A stretch of 48,073 nucleotides of DNA from Deltaproteobacteria bacterium (lineage in GTDB: Bacteria > Desulfobacterota > Desulfuromonadia > Desulfuromonadales > Geopsychrobacteraceae). The translations under genes were made by a program, and so were the position numbers. Location: positions 1 to 48,073 of the forward strand of contig JAGYPB010000019.1 in the NCBI GenBank assembly GCA_018399135.1, given 5' to 3'. The number at the start of each line of letters is the position of its first letter. The stretch's first letter is position 1. The notes beneath the pieces were generated by a model that was not told the DNA's origin, did not search any database, and worked only from the letters and a program-made list of their open reading frames with translations. Shown here one piece after another: positions 7,077 to 15,138 of the stretch.

Positions 7077-8950
7077 CTGGCTTTTTGGAAGTGCTGGGTC
7101 ACCTTGTCCTGGATCTCATCAGTGCTGGCCGGGATTACCAGAATATCTTTGGCGCCATATTTAACGGCCCGCAGGACAGCTGAACGGGTCCATTGATCGC
7201 CGGCAAAAATCAGCGGTGGCAGGGCGCGACCCGCTGATTGAAGTTTGATCGCTGCGGCGAATCCCTTTTCTCCCACCTGGGCCATAATCAGAAAAATTCC
7301 AAGAACCGGATGCTGTTGCAGCAGTCCCTTGATATCATCCTGAAAGCTTAACACCCGGCAGTCGTATGATGCTGAGCTGAGAAGTTCAACGAAGGGTTCA
7401 GCGGCGTTTTGTTGATCGCTTAATATCAGTACGATTGGCGGCCCCGCTGGTGCAGTGTCAGGCGTTGCAGCTGCTGGGGCAGCAGCCGATTTGACAGACG
7501 CAGCAGCTGATGCGTCGCCTTTCGCGCTCTGAACAGCACTTTTAGTTGCTTCAGGTTCTCCCCAGTTCTCCGTTGTAGAGGCAGTAGAGACTGCGGTTGC
7601 ACCGGCTTGCTCAGTATGTTCAGCGGTGACCTCCGCCGGAGCATCCAGATCAAAAACCTCCGCCGGAAAGAGGAGAAACAGGCGATGGAGTTCATAGCCA
7701 TCCATGGCAATGGCAAATGATGCCAGATAGTAATTATCTTCGGCAAAAGGTTCATCAGAGGCCGGGTCGATCTTGGTTGGAACAATGGTCTGACTTTCGG
7801 TGCGGACAAAACGCAGTTGCTTCGGGTAGCGATCGAGGAAGACCTGGGTTAAGCTGCCGGCCAAAATGTTGGCGATCTCTCCATAAGCATCGGAAACTTC
7901 CCCGTCAAAGTCCCCTTTTCCCATCTGTTCGGCGATCTGTTCATCCGGAAGCATGATCAGGGTGCCACCCATAGCGATGGCATCGGGAACCTGGGTCAGT
8001 AAATATCCTGCCCCTTGTTTCTCTCCGCTGACCTTCATCTGGGTCAGGATCGACTTTTCCAGGCAATGAGTAGAAAAGAGTTCCTCTTTGGTTGTCATGA
8101 CCAGTTGAGTGTCGCTGCATTTGAGGGGCTGCCCGAGCAGGGCACCAATCTCTTCGCCGATCTGGCCAATGGTGGTGTTAAAGACGACATCGACAAGTTT
8201 TTTAGCATCAACAAATTTGGGTTTTTTGACGGCAGGGGGAGCAGGGGGAGTTTCTGGTGCTGGTGTTGATGGCGTTTGTGCTGTCGGCTCTGCAGCCGCA
8301 GCTGGGGAAGCAGTAGGAACGCTGGCTGCTTCATGTAATTCTGCCTGTGCGGCGGGTTCGGTGGGTGCCGGAGCGATTTCTTCCAGATCAAATATGGGTA
8401 ATGGAACGACAAATTCGAAGACACCCAGGTCGGTTTCGTCGATGGTCAGTTCACAGCTGGCGATATAATAATCCCCGGGAGGAAAGGGTGCGTCGCTTTC
8501 CATATCAATTTTGGTGGGAATCAGCTCTTCAACAGTTTTTTTAACAAAACGTAAGGTTTTTGAGTATTTGTCAACAAATGCCTGGGTCATGACACCGGCA
8601 ATAATGTTGGCAACTTCACCGAAAGCATCGGTGAGTTCGCCATCCAGTTTACCGGATTTGGCGTTTTCTTCGATCATGTCCTCAGGGAGCATGATCAAGG
8701 TGCCGGCGAGAACGGCAGCAGAAGAGATGCGGTTCAGCAGAAAACAGTTGCCTTCACGATCGCCGCTGACCGAAATGCGCGTTAGCGCCGTTTTTTCACG
8801 CGCCGGATTGCTGAACAACTGTTCTTTGGAGCAGGTACGCAGCTTGATGTCGGAACAGCTTAACATCTGTCCCAGCAGGGCACCGATTTCACCGGCCAGG
8901 GTTTGCATGCCGGCTTTACAGACTACATCTATGAGTGCCCTTTGCTTCAA
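7073..8950 (-). CDS. Tandem CheC/CheX-like domains fused to a pseudo-receiver
   Basis: A 625-residue last gene of the chemotaxis operon. Seen: two CheC/CheX-like phosphatase domains, about residues 5-190 and 250-425, closely similar to each other (IGALLGQ then LSCSD or [19 protein letters not shown] and [14 protein letters not shown]). Both keep the ExxN pair that removes phosphate from CheY-P. They are joined by long Ala/Pro/Thr-rich linkers. The C-terminal 120 residues have a receiver fold pattern ([12 protein letters not shown]...[11 protein letters not shown]) but lack the phosphoacceptor Asp and the conserved Lys, so it is probably a protein-docking module. The start is TTG 8950 behind GAGGT. 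The family assignment is well supported; the fusion is unusual, and localisation or binding to a signalling complex is inference. Confidence 0.82.
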   Translation of the reverse strand: MKQRALIDVVCKAGMQTLAGEIGALLGQMLSCSDIKLRTCSKEQLFSNPAREKTALTRISVSGDREGNCFLLNRISSAAVLAGTLIMLPEDMIEENAKSGKLDGELTDAFGEVANIIAGVMTQAFVDKYSKTLRFVKKTVEELIPTKIDMESDAPFPPGDYYIASCELTIDETDLGVFEFVVPLPIFDLEEIAPAPTEPAAQAELHEAASVPTASPAAAAEPTAQTPSTPAPETPPAPPAVKKPKFVDAKKLVDVVFNTTIGQIGEEIGALLGQPLKCSDTQLVMTTKEELFSTHCLEKSILTQMKVSGEKQGAGYLLTQVPDAIAMGGTLIMLPDEQIAEQMGKGDFDGEVSDAYGEIANILAGSLTQVFLDRYPKQLRFVRTESQTIVPTKIDPASDEPFAEDNYYLASFAIAMDGYELHRLFLLFPAEVFDLDAPAEVTAEHTEQAGATAVSTASTTENWGEPEATKSAVQSAKGDASAAASVKSAAAPAAATPDTAPAGPPIVLILSDQQNAAEPFVELLSSASYDCRVLSFQDDIKGLLQQHPVLGIFLIMAQVGEKGFAAAIKLQSAGRALPPLIFAGDQWTRSAVLRAVKYGAKDILVIPASTDEIQDKVTQHFQKAS

Positions 8951-8985
8951 AATAACCTCGCGCAGCGAAGATGACAGGCGCAGGG

Positions 8986-9444
8986 CTAGTTGAGCTGATA
9001 TTTTATCTCAACAAAAAACCGGCCCTGCTCAATAATAAAAGGTACGACAACCCGCTGACTGCCTTTAGGAGCAGAGATGACGTAGGACGTCCCGGCCACT
9101 GCCGTCGGAATGGCCAACTCCAGGTCGATATCCTCTGAACTTAACCGTTCTTTGATGCCGCCGGCTAACATATTGGCAATCTCACCAAGAGCGTCTTTAA
9201 CGTCGGCATCAACCTCTTCCAGTTCCATGCCCAACATGGCACCGGCCACCGCCAGGCCGACAGTGCTCGGGCAGTGAATCCCCAGCATGGCTGAAATACC
9301 ACCGGTCAGGCCGATCATGGCCGATACATGACAGCCCATCGCCTGTTTGCCCGATTCAAGCGGTGGCTGGGCGGCGATATCGATAAAGATCATGCAGTTG
9401 AAGATCTCTTCGGTCGTTTCTGCGATTATTTTAGAAAAATCCAC
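8986..9444 (-). CDS. cheX: CheX-family CheY-P phosphatase
   Basis: A 152-residue CheX-like protein. Seen: the family core VKDALGEIANMLAGG with the ExxN active-site pair, preceded by GLTGGISAMLGI and followed by the usual beta-rich C-terminus. These proteins dephosphorylate CheY-P in chemotaxis systems without CheZ. The start is GTG 9444 (GTG GAT TTT), with AGGAC upstream. It lies between a paralogous cheX (9489-9950) and the tandem CheC fusion on the same strand. Three separate CheX proteins in one operon suggest specialisation for particular CheY partners (inference). Confidence 0.85.
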   Translation of the reverse strand: MDFSKIIAETTEEIFNCMIFIDIAAQPPLESGKQAMGCHVSAMIGLTGGISAMLGIHCPSTVGLAVAGAMLGMELEEVDADVKDALGEIANMLAGGIKERLSSEDIDLELAIPTAVAGTSYVISAPKGSQRVVVPFIIEQGRFFVEIKYQLN

Positions 9445-9488
9445 GCTGGCGTCCTGAATGAGTAGGTTTTTTGGCGATTCATGAGAGA

Positions 9489-9950
9489 TTAACCATCTGT
9501 GCGTAGCTGCAGCTCGACCAGAAAACCTAAACCGTCAAAAGTAAAGGGGACGGTAACGGATTGTGCTCCGGCCAGGCAGTCAACAGAATAGTCTTCTCCA
9601 TAGACTGCTGACGGCATCGACAGTTTGATGTCGCTGCCTCCAGGATCCAAAACCGATTTCATGTTACCGGCGAGCATGTTAGCCAGTTCACCGATTGCGT
9701 CACGGACATCATCGTCGATCTCTTCCACTTCCATACCCAGAAAAGCTGAAGTTACTGCCAGGGCAGCAGCATTGGCCATATGGATAGCGAGCATCCCTTT
9801 GGTGGGTCCGGCAAGGCCAATAATTCCCGAAATGCTGTTGATCAATTTGTCATTATTGCGAACAAACGGCTCTCCTGCAGTGACTTCAAGCATAATCATG
9901 CTGGAGAAAATATCCTGGGTGGCATCAATAATGTGTTGTGCGTGTTCCAC
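9489..9950 (-). CDS. cheX: CheX-family CheY-P phosphatase
   Basis: A 153-residue paralogue of the downstream cheX. Seen: the core VRDAIGELANMLAGN with ExxN, and GLAGPTKGMLAIHMAN upstream of it. The start chosen is GTG 9950 because a perfect AGGAGGTG lies just upstream on the coding strand (complement at about 9955-9962). The longer reading to 10016 would run into the 3' end of cheY and lacks a ribosome binding site. It follows cheY (10003-10374) by 52 bases. The role is phosphate removal from CheY-P, by family. Confidence 0.85.
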   Translation of the reverse strand: MEHAQHIIDATQDIFSSMIMLEVTAGEPFVRNNDKLINSISGIIGLAGPTKGMLAIHMANAAALAVTSAFLGMEVEEIDDDVRDAIGELANMLAGNMKSVLDPGGSDIKLSMPSAVYGEDYSVDCLAGAQSVTVPFTFDGLGFLVELQLRTDG

Positions 9951-10002
9951 TTGCACCTCCTCGGCACTGTTGTGTCTTAACGATGGACAGGACATCAGAT
10001 AT

Positions 10003-10374
10003 TTATAGCAGGGCACCGAGAGTTTCGTTGATCAGTTCGGGAGTGAACGGCTTTTTGATGGCTCCCTTGGCACCGTAGGACTTGGCTTCATTAATAATAT
10101 CAGCACCGGTTTCAGTGGAAATCATGACGACCGGAATGTCTTTGATGGCGGGTATTTCTGCTTTTGCTTTCAGAAATTCCAGCCCGTTCATGTTGGGCAT
10201 GTTGATATCGCTGAGGACAACGTCAACGGCGTTGGCACTCAATACGTCGAGGGCTTCCTGCCCGTCCCCCGCTTCGAGGATGGTGCTAAAATCGATGCCG
10301 GCCTGGCGCAGTGCCCGTGAAACAATTTTACGCATGGTGTTTGAATCGTCGACAATCAGAACAGTTTTCCCCAT
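10003..10374 (-). CDS. cheY: CheY-type response regulator
   Basis: A 123-residue single receiver domain. Seen: IVDDSNTMRKI, phosphoacceptor Asp in VVLSDINMPNMNG, the switch Thr/Ser in VVMISTE, and Lys in AIKKPF. It is likely phosphorylated by CheA and either binds the flagellar or pilus motor or acts as a phosphate sink. The start at 10374 has AAGGAGC upstream. It is one of two CheY proteins in the operon; the other (10939-11310) differs in sequence, so they probably have different outputs. Confidence 0.92.
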   Translation of the reverse strand: MGKTVLIVDDSNTMRKIVSRALRQAGIDFSTILEAGDGQEALDVLSANAVDVVLSDINMPNMNGLEFLKAKAEIPAIKDIPVVMISTETGADIINEAKSYGAKGAIKKPFTPELINETLGALL

Positions 10375-10418
10375 TGGTAAGCTCCTTGGATGATGTGTTT
10401 AATGTTGTTGAGTAAGTT

Positions 10419-10907
10419 TTATCCGTTATTGTCTTTGCTCAGGGCAACCAGCGATGCTCCGGCTGCTTGAATTTTCAATGGCTCGTCCTCGCTGTTGATG
10501 AGATGCCAGACCACCGTATGCTCGTCGATCTCCGGCAGGGGGCCTGCTTCGAGGCTGGGCAGGCCGATGTGGTATTGCTGGGTTTCGGGTAGCAGTTTGG
10601 TCACGAAGAGGCCGGCAATAGTGTTCAGCAATTCATTGAGGATGTCATAGGCCTGTGACGTGGTGACCTCTTCTTCGTCGATGCCAAAAACATTACTGGT
10701 TATTTTTTTAAGAAGTGTCGCCGGGACAGCCAAACGAATTTCCCCCTGAATCGGATCATTGATCAGTAGACTGCTCCAGACCAGATCCTCCGGCGGAATG
10801 TCTGTGGGCGCACCACGTTCTTCCAGAATCTCCATAAAGACCATGTTTTCCAAGGTCTGTTTGACCGCTTCAATCATGGCCGGGTGGAATGGGTTGTGCT
10901 CTATCAT
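10419..10907 (-). CDS. Divergent CheX/CheC-like protein
   Basis: A 162-residue member of the CheX/CheC group, more divergent than its neighbours. Seen: an N-terminal helix AVKQTLENMVFMEILEERG, then AYDILNELLNTIAGLFVTKLL, which keeps the E-x-x-N pair of the phosphatase site. The C-terminus is beta-rich. The start at 10907 is set by GAGGAG seven bases upstream; an in-frame Met at 10922 lacks a ribosome binding site. It sits between the two cheY genes, which suggests action on one of them. Catalytic activity is inferred only from the motif. Confidence 0.78.
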   Translation of the reverse strand: MIEHNPFHPAMIEAVKQTLENMVFMEILEERGAPTDIPPEDLVWSSLLINDPIQGEIRLAVPATLLKKITSNVFGIDEEEVTTSQAYDILNELLNTIAGLFVTKLLPETQQYHIGLPSLEAGPLPEIDEHTVVWHLINSEDEPLKIQAAGASLVALSKDNNG

Positions 10908-10938
10908 GCCAACGCTCCTCAATATTTAAAGTGTGTAA

Positions 10939-11310
10939 TCAGTCAAGAAAGTCTGCGAGGGCATCCATCATTACCGGTGGAGAGACCGGTTTATTGATCA
11001 CCCGATGAGCGCCGAGCTCCAGCAGTTGCGCTTCTTTAGCAGGGTTTCCGGCGCTGGTGATAACCACCACCGGCATGTCGCAAAGTTTGGGACTGGCTTT
11101 CACCCACTTGACCAAAGTCTGACCGTCCATCACAGGCATATTGAGATCGGTCAACAACAGATCTGCCGGTTGCTCTTTGGCTGCTTCTAAAGCCTGTTTT
11201 CCGTCTTCAACTTCAACGAATTCGGCGTCACCCAGACCGATAATCTGCAGGCAGCGCTTAATGAACATCCGCGCTGTCGCGGAGTCATCGGCAATAATAA
11301 TTCGTTTCAT
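10939..11310 (-). CDS. cheY: CheY-type response regulator
   Basis: A 123-residue single receiver. Seen: IIADDSATARMFIKRCL, phosphoacceptor in LLLTDLNMPVMDG, switch Thr in VVVITSAG, and Lys in VINKPVS. Its ATG overlaps the TGA of the upstream HDOD gene by one base, which indicates coupled translation. With two CheY proteins and a CheA that has two Hpt domains, the pathway can branch (inference). Confidence 0.92.
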   Translation of the reverse strand: MKRIIIADDSATARMFIKRCLQIIGLGDAEFVEVEDGKQALEAAKEQPADLLLTDLNMPVMDGQTLVKWVKASPKLCDMPVVVITSAGNPAKEAQLLELGAHRVINKPVSPPVMMDALADFLD

Positions 11311-12188
11311 CAGCTTTTTTCTCCCTGGTCAGACAAGGACTCTGACAGTTTGTTAAACTCGGTATCAACCACCAGCATAACATTCGCAAGAATATTTGCA
11401 TTGATTTGGAAGTAGTCGGCATAGTGTGGATCAAGTTTGTAACGCATACTGTCAGAACCGGTTCCAAAACCACCTATCATGGCAATACTATCACCCAGAT
11501 GAACCGCATAGACGAGGGGCCGCCAGGCTTCTTCAGCCATTGCCGGATGATGGTGATGACGGATCACCGTGACCAGTTCCGGCGGTAACTGCCAGGCTCT
11601 GGCAAGGGCTTCGCCGGCAACAGTATGATCGACACCAACAAGTTGTTCCTCTGCAGCGAGATAATCGAGACTGTCGTGGCTGCTGATCAGCTCAACCGCT
11701 TCCGGCGCACTGCCGCGCAGATAGTCGGAGATCAATGCTTTGCCGATATCGTGCAGCAGACCGGCGGTAAAGGCCAGATCGGGGCTGAGATCTGCACCCG
11801 ACTGAATGACCACTTCACGGGCGGCAATAGCGGCACGCAGATCGTGCTTCCACAGGTCGCCGCCTACTGCTTCATAGCCGGAAAGTTCTTTGGAAAAAAG
11901 TTCCCCTGCGCAGCTTTCGATAGCAATACTGACAATAACCTGTTGGCCCAGGTAGGATACGGCACGATCGACGGAGGTGATGCGGTTGACCAGACCATAG
12001 GCGGCGGAGTTGACCACTTTGAGAATCCGGGCAGTCAGGTTGGCATCGGTTTTTACCAGGGTAACAACGTCCATCAGTTCGTGGTCGGCCTGTGCGGTAA
12101 TCTGCAGAAGACGACTGGCACTGGCAGAGATCATGGGTACCGACGCAACAATTTTCTGCAGCTCGTCCGGAGCGATTTTTTTCACCAT
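11310..12188 (-). CDS. HDOD domain protein
   Basis: A 292-residue HDOD-domain protein. Seen: the N-terminal start of the domain (VPMISASASRLLQI), the characteristic LTARILKVVNSAAYGL, and GLLHDIGK, so the HD-like residues are retained. HDOD proteins act as output or scaffold modules of signalling systems rather than proven phosphodiesterases. The start at 12188 is preceded by AGGAGGAACATC. It lies between cheD and cheY within the chemotaxis operon, so it is likely part of the same pathway, perhaps a target of one CheY (inference). Confidence 0.88.
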   Translation of the reverse strand: MVKKIAPDELQKIVASVPMISASASRLLQITAQADHELMDVVTLVKTDANLTARILKVVNSAAYGLVNRITSVDRAVSYLGQQVIVSIAIESCAGELFSKELSGYEAVGGDLWKHDLRAAIAAREVVIQSGADLSPDLAFTAGLLHDIGKALISDYLRGSAPEAVELISSHDSLDYLAAEEQLVGVDHTVAGEALARAWQLPPELVTVIRHHHHPAMAEEAWRPLVYAVHLGDSIAMIGGFGTGSDSMRYKLDPHYADYFQINANILANVMLVVDTEFNKLSESLSDQGEKS

Positions 12189-12198
12189 GATGTTCCTC

Positions 12199-12687
12199 CT
12201 AAAGTTGCCAGTTTGGCTTGCCGGGTGAACTTAACGTAATCTGACCTGCCTCAACAGAGATCGATACGGTGCGGCTGTAGTTGCCACCGAGATCCTCTGC
12301 GATTGCCCCCATGCCATATGACCAGAGGATTTTTTTGATGGCCAGTGCGTTGCGCTTGCCGATCTGGAAGGTGTCGTTAGTATCCATGACGTTGGCGCCA
12401 CCACAGAGCTTGACTTTGATCCCTTTGCCGCGCTTGTCGCATCCTAGTTTCGCCATTTGCGCCAGTAGCGCAGGAATTGCCGTGTCGGCAAAATAGCCGG
12501 GTTTTTCTATTGCCTTTGCTTTATTGATCGTTGAGTCGGGCAGGGCGATGTGAGCCATACCGATAGAGCGGGTTTGCGGATCGAGAAAAATGACCGAAAC
12601 ACAGGAGCCCAGGGCAAAGGTCTTGATGTCATCCTGCGGATTATTTGATGCGCCGTAGTCGCCGACGCCTAAAATGATTTGCCCCAT
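12199..12687 (-). CDS. cheD: Chemoreceptor glutamine deamidase CheD
   Basis: A 162-residue CheD. It deamidates glutamines on chemoreceptors, and in Bacillus it is coupled to CheC. Seen: the catalytic Cys in TFALGSCVSVIF and the His in GMAHIALPDS, followed by KLCGGANV. The start at 12687 lies four bases after the cheB stop; GGAG lies within the cheB end. An in-frame GTG at 12705 would overlap cheB further. CheD together with several CheC/CheX proteins fits the Bacillus-like adaptation type of system. Confidence 0.92.
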   Translation of the reverse strand: MGQIILGVGDYGASNNPQDDIKTFALGSCVSVIFLDPQTRSIGMAHIALPDSTINKAKAIEKPGYFADTAIPALLAQMAKLGCDKRGKGIKVKLCGGANVMDTNDTFQIGKRNALAIKKILWSYGMGAIAEDLGGNYSRTVSISVEAGQITLSSPGKPNWQL

Positions 12688-12691
12688 TTGA

Positions 12692-13747
12692 TTATTTCTC
12701 CACAAGCAGCTTCAACAGGGAAGGTGCGATCTGATCGAGGGGTACGAGTTTTTCAGCGCCCCCCTTTTCATAGGCCACTCTGGGCATACCAAAAACAACT
12801 GATGTAGCTTCATCCTGGGCGATACCGCGGCCCCCAGACTGCTGCATAGCCAACATCCCATTGGCACCGTCTGAACCCATGCCGGTGAGCATGGCGCTGA
12901 TCGCATTGGCGCCGACATGTTTAGCTACAGAATGCATCATGACATCAACGGAAGGGCAATGGCCACTGACCTTTTCCGGGCCACCCAGGCGTACCACGTA
13001 AAACCCGCCGCTGCGCACGACTTCAAATTGCACCCCGCCGGGAGCAATCAGTACCAGGCCGGTACGGACGCGATCGCCATGTTCGGCCTCCTTGACTTGC
13101 ATCGGGCAGATTTGATTGAGACGATCAGCGAACATTTTGGTGAAACCGCTCGGCATATGCTGGACGATAACGGTTCCCGGAGTCGTTGCCGGCAACCCTT
13201 CGAGTACCCGGCGAATCGCTTCGGTTCCTCCGGTTGAGGCGCCGATGGCAATGACCTTGTCAGTCGATTCAGCCAGGGCGGTAGATTTGCCTGCAGTCCC
13301 AGTTGCCGCTGGGTCGACACGTTTGCCTTTCCAATGGGAAACGTTGGCACCGGCGGCAATCTTGACCTTGGTACGCAGTTCCATGAGCATGGAATTGAGT
13401 CCGGCAGTGACGTTGCTTGTCGGTTTGGCAACAAAATCGACAGCGCCGGCATCCAGGGCTTCCATGGTGATTTGTTTGCCGCGCTGGGTCAGGGAGCTGA
13501 CCATGACCACGGGGAGCGGATACTGCGGCATCAATTTTCGCAAAAAAGCGACACCGTCCATGCGCGGCATTTCGACATCGAGGGTCAGCACATCAGGTTC
13601 AAGCTCAAGGATGCGATCACGCGCAATATAGGGGTCTGAGGCTGTACCGACAACCTCAATCGCCGGGTCGAGGGAAAGTCCCTGGCTGAGAATATTGCGA
13701 ACCAGGGCGGAGTCATCAACAATCAGCACCCGGATGTTGCGTTTCAT
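12692..13747 (-). CDS. cheB: Chemotaxis methylesterase CheB
   Basis: A 351-residue CheB that removes receptor methyl groups and deamidates glutamines when phosphorylated. Seen: an N-terminal receiver (LIVDDSALVRNIL, phosphoacceptor in VLTLDVEMPRMDG, Lys in FVAKPTS), a linker, then the methylesterase domain with catalytic Ser in AIGASTGGTEAI, His in VIVQHMPSGFT, and Asp in LTGMGSDGANGM. The start abuts the cheR stop codon (TAA ATG). Full length, with no unusual feature. Confidence 0.95.
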   Translation of the reverse strand: MKRNIRVLIVDDSALVRNILSQGLSLDPAIEVVGTASDPYIARDRILELEPDVLTLDVEMPRMDGVAFLRKLMPQYPLPVVMVSSLTQRGKQITMEALDAGAVDFVAKPTSNVTAGLNSMLMELRTKVKIAAGANVSHWKGKRVDPAATGTAGKSTALAESTDKVIAIGASTGGTEAIRRVLEGLPATTPGTVIVQHMPSGFTKMFADRLNQICPMQVKEAEHGDRVRTGLVLIAPGGVQFEVVRSGGFYVVRLGGPEKVSGHCPSVDVMMHSVAKHVGANAISAMLTGMGSDGANGMLAMQQSGGRGIAQDEATSVVFGMPRVAYEKGGAEKLVPLDQIAPSLLKLLVEK

Positions 13748-14620
13748 TTACAGGGTTCCCTTCTGGTAGAGTGCCGGTTTCAGATAATTGTAAAGGGTCT
13801 GACTGCGTCCCAGGGTTTCTGAATGGCCGATGAAAAGATACCCGCCAGTCTCGGTACACTGATGGTAGCGCTGGACCAGGGCTTCACGGGTTGGCTGGTC
13901 AAAATAGATCATGACATTGCGGCAGAAGATCATGTGAAAAGGCTTTTTAAAAGGAAAGCTGGTGTTCATCAGGTTAAAGCGTCTGAACGTCGCTTCTTTC
14001 TTGATTTTATCGATCACCGCCATATTGTCGGCACCGGCGGGGGTGAAATATTTGCGGCGCAGGTTTTCCGGCACTTGTTTGACTCGATCTGCAGCATAGA
14101 CTCCACGACGGGCAATGCTTAAAGCGCGATCAGAAATATCAGTCGCCAGGATGCCGGCGTCCCATTTGCTATAGTCAGAACCCAAATATTCCATCATCAA
14201 CATCAGCAGGGTGTAGGGCTCTTCGCCACTGGAACATCCGGCACACCAGATCCGCAACTCCTTGTGATTCTGCTGCCTGATTTTGTTAATGATCGCCGGT
14301 AATGCGGTTTCGGAGAAATAGTCAAAGTGGTCTTTTTCACGATTAAAGTAGGTGTGATTGGTCGAAATCAGATCAACCAGCTCACCCAGAGATTTTTCTG
14401 TCTTGTCGTCCACCAGATAGTCAAAATAGGCGGAAAAGGTCGGCAGATCAAGGTTGCGCATCAGTTTTTGCAGGCGGCCTACCAGTAGCGAGCGCTTTTG
14501 ATCGGTCAGGTTGATACCAAAGCGCTCATGGATCAGGTTGCGCAACTTGGCAAATTCCTGGTCGGAGATCGACATGGTATTGGAGTACTGGGGAGCTTGT
14601 ATGACCCTGTTGCTATCCAT
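13748..14620 (-). CDS. cheR: Chemoreceptor methyltransferase CheR
   Basis: A 290-residue S-adenosylmethionine-dependent methyltransferase acting on receptor glutamates. Seen: the N-terminal helical domain (RLQKLMRNLDLPTFSAYFDYL), YFNREKDHFDYF, the SAM-binding motif RIWCAGCSSGEEPYTLLM, and IFCRNVMIYFD. The start at 14620 has only a weak ribosome binding site and may depend on translation from cheW, 11 bases upstream; an internal Met at 14575 is an alternative. Normal length for the family. Confidence 0.94.
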   Translation of the reverse strand: MDSNRVIQAPQYSNTMSISDQEFAKLRNLIHERFGINLTDQKRSLLVGRLQKLMRNLDLPTFSAYFDYLVDDKTEKSLGELVDLISTNHTYFNREKDHFDYFSETALPAIINKIRQQNHKELRIWCAGCSSGEEPYTLLMLMMEYLGSDYSKWDAGILATDISDRALSIARRGVYAADRVKQVPENLRRKYFTPAGADNMAVIDKIKKEATFRRFNLMNTSFPFKKPFHMIFCRNVMIYFDQPTREALVQRYHQCTETGGYLFIGHSETLGRSQTLYNYLKPALYQKGTL

Positions 14621-14631
14621 GGCTTAACCGT

Positions 14632-15138
14632 TTACTCTTCGTCGTTGTCGGTTTGAGTCAAGCACTGCATCTCGCCACTGAACAGCAGTTTGTGAACGTC
14701 CAGTAGAATAATGACGCGTTTGTTCATTTTTCCCATTCCCTGGATATAGCTGCTTTCGCTGTTTTTGCTGGTGCGTGGCGCCGGTTCTACGTTGTTTTCC
14801 GGGATGTCGGCAACCTCGCTGACCTCGTCTACCACCAGGCCGACCTCAGTTGAGTCAACATTGATGACAATAATACAGGTGCGGTCATCATAGTCGCGCG
14901 CCGGCAGGGCGAAGCGGGCGCGTACGTCCATGACCGGGATGACTTTGCCGCGCAGATTGATAACGCCGCGGATAAAGTCAGGCATATCGGGTACTTCAGT
15001 GATCGACTGGATGCCGATGATTTCGATGACGTAACAGATTTCTATACCATAATTTTCCCCGGCCAAGTGAAAGGTGAGGTATTTATCTTTTTGGGTGTCT
15101 TCATTACCTGAACCATTCAGGGAGAGATCCTCTGCCAT
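14632..15138 (-). CDS. cheW: Chemotaxis coupling protein CheW
   Basis: A 168-residue adaptor that links receptors to CheA. Seen: the CheW fold pattern KYLTFHLAGENYGIEICYVIEI, the family block VPDMPDFIRGVINLRGKVIPVMDVRARF, and VDEVSEVADI. Its ATG directly follows the cheA stop codon. Slightly longer than average, with short N- and C-terminal acidic tails. Confidence 0.95.
   Translation of the reverse strand: MAEDLSLNGSGNEDTQKDKYLTFHLAGENYGIEICYVIEIIGIQSITEVPDMPDFIRGVINLRGKVIPVMDVRARFALPARDYDDRTCIIVINVDSTEVGLVVDEVSEVADIPENNVEPAPRTSKNSESSYIQGMGKMNKRVIILLDVHKLLFSGEMQCLTQTDNDEE

Noticed and set aside
8511..8993. Plus-strand open frame of 160 codons opposite the CheC fusion gene
   Set aside because: The Ala/Ser-rich translation is explained by the complementary coding strand; no initiation signal.
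11625..12239. Plus-strand open frame of 204 codons opposite the HDOD gene
   Set aside because: It is the shadow of a strongly supported HDOD protein; no domain or start signal was found.
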